The notes beneath the pieces are model-generated. The model had not been told where the DNA came from. It saw only the letters and a list, made by a program, of their open reading frames with translations, and made no database searches. Position numbers and translations under genes: made by a program. From positions 3,028-67,027 of the forward strand of contig NZ_FNJI01000014.1 of the NCBI RefSeq assembly GCF_900104445.1: 64,000 bases of DNA, in the 5' to 3' direction. The stretch comes from Desulforhopalus singaporensis (GTDB lineage Bacteria; Desulfobacterota; Desulfobulbia; Desulfobulbales; Desulfocapsaceae). Shown here piece by piece: positions 17,934-25,924 of the stretch. Within the stretch, counting starts at the first letter, position 1, and the number at the start of each line of letters is the position of its first letter.

Positions 17934-17954
17934 TGCAAAATGCACTAACCCTTT
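17921..17954 (-). terminator. Terminator of tRNA-Ala
   Basis: Read on the minus strand, a perfect 14-bp stem (AAAGGGTTAGTGCA/TGCACTAACCCTTT) with a 3-nt loop is followed by a run of T. It sits just downstream of the tRNA 3' end. Confidence 0.85.
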
Positions 17955-17962
17955 GATATTAG

Positions 17963-18038
17963 TGGTGGAGCTAACCGGGATCGAACCGGTGACCTCTTGA
18001 CTGCCAGTCAAGCGCTCTCCCAGCTGAGCTATAGCCCC
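17963..18038 (-). tRNA. tRNA-Ala (anticodon GGC)
   Basis: A 76-nt cloverleaf with encoded CCA. The acceptor stem is GGGGCTA/TAGCTCC, the anticodon loop CTGGCAG with anticodon GGC, and the T-loop GTTCGATCC. Its 3' end faces the remnant-bearing accessory region, a common integration side, but no integrase or repeated 3' end was seen. Confidence 0.97.
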
Positions 18039-18134
18039 ACATGAGTTGCGATCAACGAGCGCTATCAATACCAAGTTATAAAATCGGTGTCAACAAAAAA
18101 TAGAAATAAACGATAATTGTATTGTCCATAGTTG

Positions 18135-18163
18135 TTGATTATGAAATTGAGGTTTGGTATGTT
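18135..18163 (+). promoter_or_regulatory. Possible sigma-70 promoter of the mre operon
   Basis: TTGATT and TATGTT are separated by 17 bases, about 135 bases before mreB. A short inverted repeat (GGTGTC-tt-GACACC, 18262-18275) lies closer to the start codon and could be a regulatory site. Both are weak on sequence alone. Confidence 0.35.
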
Positions 18164-18279
18164 TCATGGTCTTCTGGAAACAACCTGTTATCCTTCATCT
18201 TCACGTTAAAAAACCGACGGATTTCACTCGCTTACTTACTGCTGATATTTTATATAGTTTCGGTGTCTTGACACCCTAA

Positions 18280-19335
<1,056 letters not shown>

Positions 19336-19415
19336 ACACTTTGGCGGTCCCCCAAGACCGATTGTTGATTATGGCCGGGTTCTGCGTCTATCAATACTGT
19401 TATGTAGTTTGATCC

Positions 19416-20294
19416 GTGAGAAAAAAAACAAAAACCAACAAAGGGCGATCGCTCATAGCAACAATCAGAATTTCTTTGTTGATCCTGATTCTTGCCATGG
19501 TGGTGCTGCTACTCCTGGCATCTATGCTTGGCGGTCGTTTCGGAACCCCCCATCAACTCACCCTGGATGCCATCGGACCGTTGCAGAGTATTGTAACCCG
19601 ATCCGTTACCGGGCTGATCGAGTTAAAACATGACTATCTGGATCTCCTGAATGTGCGGGATGAAAACAAGAGGCTGCAGCAGCTTGTCGACAAGTATCTT
19701 GAACAGCTGGGTACCTACCGGGAGGGGTATGTAAGGTATCTGCACTTTGAGGAGTTGCTTGAATTCAAAAAAAAATCTAACTTTAAACCGGTTTCCGCCC
19801 GCGTGGTCGGCAAGGAGCCGGGCTTCTGGTACCAGACCATTATTGTCGATCGCGGTAGAAAAGACGATATTCTCGAGGGGATGATTGTGTTGTCGCCTGC
19901 AGGAGTGGTGGGCCAGATCATTCATACTTCGGAAAACTATTCCAAAGTGCTGTTGGCCAATGCGCCCAGCAGCGCCATTGACGCAATGATCCAGAAGAAC
20001 CGGACTCGTGGTATCTTGAAGGGTACCGGGGAAAATGGCTACATTCTCCAGTATGTGTTGAAAAATGCCGACGTTGCCATTGGCGATTATATTGTAACAG
20101 CTGGAATTGGAGGGATATTTCCAGCCGGGATACCTCTTGGCCGCGTTTCTGAAATTCATCGGAAACGGCGGGGAATGTTCCAGGAGATAGAGGTGCGGCC
20201 GCTGGTGGATTTTCAAAAACTGGAGTATGTATTTATTGATCCCACAGACCGAAGAAAGATTCTCGAGTCAATGAATCTTTCAACCGAGAGGTAG
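19416..20294 (+). CDS. mreC: Rod shape-determining protein MreC
   Basis: The protein is 292 residues with a GTG start. A basic N-terminus precedes one transmembrane helix (about 13-35), a short coiled coil (about 65-100) and the periplasmic beta domains typical of MreC (ARVVGKEPGFWYQTIIVDRG). It links MreB inside the cell to the wall synthases outside. It lies between mreB and mreD in one operon. Confidence 0.93.
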   Translation: MRKKTKTNKGRSLIATIRISLLILILAMVVLLLLASMLGGRFGTPHQLTLDAIGPLQSIVTRSVTGLIELKHDYLDLLNVRDENKRLQQLVDKYLEQLGTYREGYVRYLHFEELLEFKKKSNFKPVSARVVGKEPGFWYQTIIVDRGRKDDILEGMIVLSPAGVVGQIIHTSENYSKVLLANAPSSAIDAMIQKNRTRGILKGTGENGYILQYVLKNADVAIGDYIVTAGIGGIFPAGIPLGRVSEIHRKRRGMFQEIEVRPLVDFQKLEYVFIDPTDRRKILESMNLSTER

Positions 20295-20299
20295 TCTCC

Positions 20300-20830
20300 T
20301 TGAAGCTGGCGGTAATTTTCTGGTTCACCGGTGTGTTGTTAGTTGTGGCTCAGACCACGATTCTGCAGTTTTTGCCGTCTTGGCTGGGACGTCCTGACTT
20401 CCTCTATATTTTTGTTGCTTTTATCGCCTATCGCTTTGCCTGGATTCCTGGTATCGTGACGGTATTCAGCCTGGGGTGGATAGTGGATGTGATTGCCGGC
20501 ATTCAGCTTGGGTTTTACCCGCTACAATGTCTTATCACCTTTGCCACCCTGAAGACACTTACCCACAAAAGTCCGGTTAAGGAAACGACATACCAGATTC
20601 CGCTGGTCGGCCTCAGCTATTTTGCGGTGCAGATGCTGCTCTATTTTGTCTATTCCCTCGCATCTCCGGAGTTGCTTTCTGAATGGTCCTGGGGGGTGAT
20701 GCTGCAGAGAACCGCACTGATTACCGTTTCGGCCATTCCGGTATTCGTGTTATGTACTAAATTTTACGAATATCTTCTCAAAAAGCAGCTTAAGGCAAAA
20801 TCACTGAAAAGACGCCCTAGAAAGTATTAG
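20300..20830 (+). CDS. mreD: Rod shape-determining protein MreD
   Basis: The protein is 176 residues with a TTG start five bases after the mreC stop. About five transmembrane helices and a basic C-terminal tail (LKAKSLKRRPRKY) match MreD. MreD is an inner-membrane partner of MreC in the elongation complex. Its sequence is poorly conserved in general, so the call rests on length, topology and position. Confidence 0.88.
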   Translation: MKLAVIFWFTGVLLVVAQTTILQFLPSWLGRPDFLYIFVAFIAYRFAWIPGIVTVFSLGWIVDVIAGIQLGFYPLQCLITFATLKTLTHKSPVKETTYQIPLVGLSYFAVQMLLYFVYSLASPELLSEWSWGVMLQRTALITVSAIPVFVLCTKFYEYLLKKQLKAKSLKRRPRKY

Positions 20831-20843
20831 ACCGGCAGATAAG

Positions 20844-22721
20844 ATGGAACTGAAACTTTTGCTCAATGATGAACAGAAAATTGAAGAAAGAGACGATGCA
20901 GCGCTCAACCTCCTGAAGAGAAGGCTGCTCGCCGCCGGAGCAGTAGTGCTGTTTTTTTTCACCGTTGTAGTGCTGCGTCTGTGGTATCTGCAGATTTCCC
21001 ATGGCAAAGACTATGAAAATCGGGCGTACAGTAACCGGGTCAGGGTCACAACCCTGGTTCCGCCCAGGGGGCACATATATGACCGTTTCGGCAGGGAAAT
21101 AGTAACCAACCGCCCATCTTTTAACGTGGTGCTCACCAAAGAAGATTCGGCTGATATGAGCGATGTACTGACTCGTATTGCCCCGGTGCTTGACACCGAT
21201 GTTACTGAACTGTGGGGAAGGGTGCGAGAGGCAGCGGGGGCTCCCCGGTATATGCCGATCACCTTGAAAGAGGATATCGACTGGCAGACCCTTGCCTATC
21301 TGGAAAATCACAACCAGGAATTTTCCGGGGTCCGCACCGAGGTGAAACCGGTGAGGGTATATCATTATAGCGATCTTGCCGCCAACGTGCTGGGTTATCT
21401 TGGGGCGATTTCGAAAAAAGAACTGGAGATGATGGATCCGGATATTTATCATGGTCAGGACATCATCGGCAAGCGCGGCCTTGAAAAGCTGCGCGAAGCG
21501 GACCTGCGCGGAGAAAAAGGACGCCGCTATACTGAGGTTGATGCGCGGGGCTTCGAGCGTCAGGTGATGAAGACCGTTGAGCCGTTACCCGGCAGGGAAC
21601 TGCACTTGACCCTTGACGTAGATCTGCAGCAGATAGCCGAAAGCTACATGGCAGCCGGGGAGAAAGCCGGCGCAGTGGTGGCACTGGAGGTCAACAGTGG
21701 CAGGGTTCTTGCCGCCGTCTCCAGCCCTAGCATACATATTGAGGATTTTGTCGGCGGGATCTCCGTCAAGAAATGGAAAGCGCTGCTCGACAACCCAAAG
21801 CATCCGCTAATCAATAAGGTTGTCCAGGCCGCCTATCCGCCAGGTTCGACGTATAAAATGATCACTGCCCTTGCCGGGCTGAGCAGGGGGGTGATCGACA
21901 AGGATACCGTGTTTTATTGTCCGGGGCATTATCGCTTCGGCAATCGCACCTATCGATGCTGGAAGCACAGTGGCCACGGATCGGTGAACCTTGAAAAAGC
22001 CATAGCCCAGTCGTGTGATGTATACTTTTACCAGGTTGGCCAGCGGGTAGGGGTCGACGGACTGGCAGAGACCGCCAATCAGCTGGGGCTTGGTATACGT
22101 TCCGGAATTGAGATGGAATATGAAAAGAGCGGAATCATTCCCACCAAGGAATGGAAAAAAAAGTACCGGAAATCAAAATGGCAGGAGGGGGAGACCCTGT
22201 CGGTGGCAATAGGTCAGGGGTTTAACCTCACCACTCCTTTGCAGATATGCTCAATGACCGCCACCATCGCCAACGGGGGAACCCTGTATCGGCCCCAGCT
22301 GGTGGAGAGAGTAGTCGATCCTGAGGGCGCCATGACCGAAAAATTTACGCCGGAAATCGTGTCGCGGCTCAGCGGCATCGACTATTTTTTCAGTTTGATC
22401 AAGCAGGGGATGGAAGAGGTCGTACATGGCAAACGCGGAACCGCCAGAAATGTCCGCATCGATGGGTTGAGGATAGCGGGAAAAACCGGAACAGCCCAGG
22501 TGGTGAAAGTGGCCCAGTACAAGCACCTCAAAGAAGAGGATATCCCATATAAATATAGGGACCACGCCTGGTTCACCTGCTTTGCCCCTGCAGAAAAACC
22601 GGAAATTGCAGTGACGGTGATGGTGGAACACGGCCTGCACGGCGGATCCGGGGCGGGGCCGATAGCCCGGGCGGTGCTCAACCAGTATTTCACCGGCAGA
22701 CTCAACCAGATTGTTGAATAA
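20844..22721 (+). CDS. mrdA: Penicillin-binding protein 2 (elongation transpeptidase)
   Basis: The protein is 625 residues. A single N-terminal membrane anchor (about 30-52) is followed by the dimerisation domain (PPRGHIYDRFGREIVTNRPS) and the transpeptidase domain. The active-site motifs are STYK in PPGSTYK, SCD in the SxN position, and KTGT. It cross-links lateral-wall peptidoglycan as partner of RodA, encoded 49 bases downstream. The start is 13 bases after mreD behind AGATAAG, a weak ribosome site. Confidence 0.95.
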   Translation: MELKLLLNDEQKIEERDDAALNLLKRRLLAAGAVVLFFFTVVVLRLWYLQISHGKDYENRAYSNRVRVTTLVPPRGHIYDRFGREIVTNRPSFNVVLTKEDSADMSDVLTRIAPVLDTDVTELWGRVREAAGAPRYMPITLKEDIDWQTLAYLENHNQEFSGVRTEVKPVRVYHYSDLAANVLGYLGAISKKELEMMDPDIYHGQDIIGKRGLEKLREADLRGEKGRRYTEVDARGFERQVMKTVEPLPGRELHLTLDVDLQQIAESYMAAGEKAGAVVALEVNSGRVLAAVSSPSIHIEDFVGGISVKKWKALLDNPKHPLINKVVQAAYPPGSTYKMITALAGLSRGVIDKDTVFYCPGHYRFGNRTYRCWKHSGHGSVNLEKAIAQSCDVYFYQVGQRVGVDGLAETANQLGLGIRSGIEMEYEKSGIIPTKEWKKKYRKSKWQEGETLSVAIGQGFNLTTPLQICSMTATIANGGTLYRPQLVERVVDPEGAMTEKFTPEIVSRLSGIDYFFSLIKQGMEEVVHGKRGTARNVRIDGLRIAGKTGTAQVVKVAQYKHLKEEDIPYKYRDHAWFTCFAPAEKPEIAVTVMVEHGLHGGSGAGPIARAVLNQYFTGRLNQIVE

Positions 22722-22770
22722 TACAGGGTTGTTGCCCACCTACTGTTAACCGATAACCGCGGACCCAAAA

Positions 22771-23898
22771 ATGAAGATGTTGCGAATCGACAGACGGCTT
22801 CTGGAACATTTTGACGTAATTCTGCTCCTGCTGATAGTCCTTGTCTGCACAATGGCATATTTCAACCTCTACAGTGCGTCTTTTTCCCCGAAGGCTTTAG
22901 GAACTCCGCCCTATGTGAAGCAGGGGATTTTCTTTCTCATGGGGTTTGCCTCTTTTGTTTTTATCATCAGTTTCGACTATCAGGAGCTGCACTCGTGGAA
23001 CTATCCGTTTTACGGATTGATCGTGCTGATGTTGCTGCTTGCTTTTTTCGTCGGAGACAAGGCGGGAGGAGCGCAGCGATGGATTAATCTGGGGTTTTTT
23101 AAACTGCAGCCGTCTGAACCGGCAAAACTGATGCTGGTCATAACCCTTGCAAGCTACTATTCAAGAAAGGAAATTAATGACGGGTACAGTATCACGGATC
23201 TTTTTGTTCCGGTACTGCTCACCGCAGTACCTTTTCTGTTGATTCTGCTGCAGCCTGACCTCGGAACGGCCCTGATGCTCGGGATAATCTTTGTTTCCAT
23301 GACGGTGTTTGTGAAACTGCGCATGTCGACCTATCTGATCATGGGAAGTCTCGGCATGGGGATTGGGGTTTTCGCCTGGGAAAAGTTGCTGAAACCTTAC
23401 CAGAAACAGCGTATCCAGACTTTTCTCAATCCGGAAAACGACCCGATGGGCCACGGCTACCAGATCCTGCAGTCTAAAATTGCCGTAGGCAGCGGTGGAA
23501 AATTCGGCAAGGGGTATCTGGAGGGAACCCAAGGCCATCTCCATTTCCTTCCTGAAAGACACACAGACTTTGCGTTTTCTGTCTGGGCTGAGGAATGGGG
23601 CTTTGTCGGATCGCTCATCTTTCTCGGCACCTATTTCCTGCTGCTGTTCTGGGGACTTTATGTCGCAATGAACGCCAGGGACCGGTTCGGCGTTTTGCTG
23701 GCGTTCGGAGTGGTGGTGCTCATCTTCTGGCAGGCGATTATCAATCTGTTCATGATAATGGGGTTTCTTCCGGTGGTGGGGATTCCTCTGCCGCTGGTTT
23801 CCTACGGCGGTTCATCGCTGTTGACGACGGTGTTGGGGCTTTCCATCCTGATGAATGTCAGGATGAGGCGGTTCCAGCCGTCTATGTCAGGCGACTAG
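22771..23898 (+). CDS. rodA: Peptidoglycan glycosyltransferase RodA
   Basis: The protein is 375 residues, an all-membrane SEDS family protein with about ten helices. Diagnostic stretches are GGAQRWINLGFFKLQPSEPAK, the FLPERHTDFAFSV loop and the C-terminal PLPLVSYGGSSLL. It polymerises glycan strands during elongation with PBP2. Its last 17 bases overlap the 3' end of the convergent hemH gene. Confidence 0.95.
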   Translation: MKMLRIDRRLLEHFDVILLLLIVLVCTMAYFNLYSASFSPKALGTPPYVKQGIFFLMGFASFVFIISFDYQELHSWNYPFYGLIVLMLLLAFFVGDKAGGAQRWINLGFFKLQPSEPAKLMLVITLASYYSRKEINDGYSITDLFVPVLLTAVPFLLILLQPDLGTALMLGIIFVSMTVFVKLRMSTYLIMGSLGMGIGVFAWEKLLKPYQKQRIQTFLNPENDPMGHGYQILQSKIAVGSGGKFGKGYLEGTQGHLHFLPERHTDFAFSVWAEEWGFVGSLIFLGTYFLLLFWGLYVAMNARDRFGVLLAFGVVVLIFWQAIINLFMIMGFLPVVGIPLPLVSYGGSSLLTTVLGLSILMNVRMRRFQPSMSGD

Positions 23899-24862
23899 CA
23901 GCAGGCGTCAATTCATTGCCGCCGGCAAGCGCCAGCCGGTGAAGCGCTTTGATGAACAACGGCGAGGTGTTCAGCCCCCGGGTGGAAACAAATTCCATGC
24001 CAAGCTCCATGGCCTGCTGCCGATAGAGAATATCGATTTCATACAGTGTCTCGATATGATCGGAGACAAAGCTGATCGGCACCATGACAATGCTCCGACA
24101 TCCTTGTTTCCCAAGCGTCGTTATCATCTCCGGGGTGGAGGGCGAGAGCCACTCCACCGGACCGGAGCGGGACTGGAAGCAGAGTTTCCCCCTCATCAAA
24201 GTGATTTTTTCAACCGCAGCTATGGTCGCTTTGATATGATCGACGTAAGGGTCACCTTCCTTGATAAACGAAACAGGCAGACTGTGAGCGCTGTATACGA
24301 CCTGGACCTTCTTTCCGATGACTTTCGCCGCTTGAAGAATATGTTGGGCCAACACTTCAACATACGCTTCTTCAGTGGGCCAGCTGTTGATACAGCTGAC
24401 CGGTACGGACCATTTCGATTTTTCGAGGCACGCTAAAAAATGGTCGATCGATGAGCCGGTAGTCGCCCTGGAAAAGTGTGGGTAAAGAGGGAGCAGGGTA
24501 ATGTTTTGTACCCCGCACGCCTTGAGCTGTTCAATGGCGTGTGACGCGTATGGCGGCCAGTAACGCATGGCCACGGTCACCTCAAAATCGCCGGCCTGGC
24601 GCAAGGATTTTTTCAGGGCCGCACCCTGGGCCTCGGAGATTTCCCTAAGCGGTGATTTCCCGCCGATCTTCTCATAGAGTTTTCTCGATTTCGGCGCCCT
24701 TTTACGGGCAATGTACCAGGCGATGACTTTTTGCAGGAAGGGGGGACCGAGTCGTATAATCGACCTGTCCGAAAAGAGGTTATAAAGAAATGGCCGGACA
24801 TCATCGAGCCTGTCCGGCCCGCCCATGTTCAGGAGGACGATTCCCTTTTTATCGGCGGTCAT
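23882..24862 (-). CDS. hemH: Ferrochelatase
   Basis: The start at 24862 (MTADKKGIV) is chosen over an ATG 33 bases upstream because GGAG lies six bases before it; this gives 326 residues. The N-terminus reads LLNMGGPDRLDDVRPFL, the porphyrin-site motif is YSAHSLP with its His, and SDHIETLYEID carries the conserved Glu region. It inserts iron into a porphyrin. Many sulfate reducers make heme from siroheme without HemH, so its presence here suggests a (copro)porphyrin route or a different tetrapyrrole substrate. The 3' end overlaps rodA by 17 bases. Confidence 0.92.
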   Translation of the reverse strand: MTADKKGIVLLNMGGPDRLDDVRPFLYNLFSDRSIIRLGPPFLQKVIAWYIARKRAPKSRKLYEKIGGKSPLREISEAQGAALKKSLRQAGDFEVTVAMRYWPPYASHAIEQLKACGVQNITLLPLYPHFSRATTGSSIDHFLACLEKSKWSVPVSCINSWPTEEAYVEVLAQHILQAAKVIGKKVQVVYSAHSLPVSFIKEGDPYVDHIKATIAAVEKITLMRGKLCFQSRSGPVEWLSPSTPEMITTLGKQGCRSIVMVPISFVSDHIETLYEIDILYRQQAMELGMEFVSTRGLNTSPLFIKALHRLALAGGNELTPAASRLT

Positions 24863-25003
24863 AAAAAACTCCAGTCGATTCATTATATTGCTCAAAGGTT
24901 CGTATTGTACAAAGATTTAACCATAAATGCCATTATTCTGGAAAAATGGCGGAATAAAAAGTTAGATATGCCTGAAATACTAGGGTAAAGCAAACCCGGT
25001 TCC

Positions 25004-25031
25004 TTGATTAAAGTCGATGTTGGAATATAAT
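25004..25031 (+). promoter_or_regulatory. Sigma-70 promoter of the HPF/cold-shock fusion gene
   Basis: TTGATT and a perfect TATAAT are separated by 16 bases. Transcription would start near 25038, leaving a leader of about 134 nt that contains two hairpins. Confidence 0.6.
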
Positions 25032-25103
25032 ATTTGTATGAGCAGTTACCATCCGGCACTTCGTCTGGCGATCGCCCTGCCAGGGATGATGGTCCTGCAT
25101 GGT

Positions 25104-25121
25104 AAGCGCTTTAAAGCGCTT
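25104..25121. repeat. 18-bp perfect palindrome in leader
   Basis: AAGCGCTTTAAAGCGCTT is an exact palindrome inside the predicted leader of the HPF/cold-shock gene. A second hairpin with a C(UUCG)G loop (25128-25148) stands just before the ribosome site. The palindrome may be a repressor site or an RNA switch element. Confidence 0.55.
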
Positions 25122-25171
25122 GGGGAGAACAGTGCTTCGGCCACTGTTTGAATCTGAGATGGAGGAATTAT

Positions 25172-25705
25172 ATGGAACTGAAGATCGAAGCCCGAAATGT
25201 TGAATTACGTAAAGGATGGCAGACAAAGATCCAGGAGGAGCAGGAAAAGCTGATCCGACATTATGCGAATTTTGTACTCCACCTGCGTGTCAGCATTGAA
25301 GCCACGTCCCACTATAAGGAGGGAGGGTTTGAGATCAAACTTGTTGCATCGGTGCCAAACGATACCGTTGTGGTCACAAGAAATTCCGAAACGGTACGGG
25401 CGGCGCTTACCGAGTCGTTTGACGTGCTGACGTTACAGCTCAAGGAAATCCAGAGAAAGAAAAGGAAAAGCAAGAAGGTGCCCGCCAGTCCCGAGGCTGC
25501 AGAAGGAGTTGGCGTAATCCGCAAGCTTTCTCCGCATGAATCCTACGGATTTATAACTTCTGCAGATCAAAGAGATATCTATTTCCATGAAAATGCGCTC
25601 AAAAACATCAATATGGATGATCTTACCGAGGGCGACAGCGTTGCCTTCGGCGAAACCTATGGAGACAAGGGTCCCCAAGCGTCGTGGGTGAGGTCGAACA
25701 ACTAA
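25172..25705 (+). CDS. Ribosome hibernation factor (HPF/RaiA) fused to a cold-shock domain
   Basis: The protein is 177 residues. ATG 25172 is chosen because GGAGG stands six bases before it; an upstream in-frame start lacks such a site. Residues 1-105 match the HPF/RaiA (sigma-54 modulation) fold (MELKIEARNVELRKG...SVPNDTVVVTR). A basic linker follows (KRKSKK), then a cold-shock domain (about 118-177) with RNP-like stretches SYGFITS and DIYFHENAL. Usual long HPFs carry a different dimerising C-terminus. The product probably binds idle ribosomes and also nucleic acid. The gene stands alone with its own promoter and terminator. Confidence 0.88.
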   Translation: MELKIEARNVELRKGWQTKIQEEQEKLIRHYANFVLHLRVSIEATSHYKEGGFEIKLVASVPNDTVVVTRNSETVRAALTESFDVLTLQLKEIQRKKRKSKKVPASPEAAEGVGVIRKLSPHESYGFITSADQRDIYFHENALKNINMDDLTEGDSVAFGETYGDKGPQASWVRSNN

Positions 25706-25730
25706 GACGTATTACACATAAATAGTTTTT

Positions 25731-25767
25731 AAAGGTCCGGGACGAGTTACTCCCGGACCTTTTTTTG
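25731..25767 (+). terminator. Rho-independent terminator after HPF fusion gene
   Basis: A 12-bp perfect stem (AAAGGTCCGGGA with its complement) and 8-nt loop run into a stretch of T. Confidence 0.92.
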
Positions 25768-25924
25768 TTACAGGCAGCGGTGAACTGCATGCATCTGTAG
25801 GAATTTTAGGATACTATATCCTGTCTTGTCGGTAATAATGACAAAACAGCCAGTAGAGCTGTAGGTACCTGATGAATTACCGGCTCGCACCAATATCCGG
25901 AAATAATAACATTGGAGCAATTTC

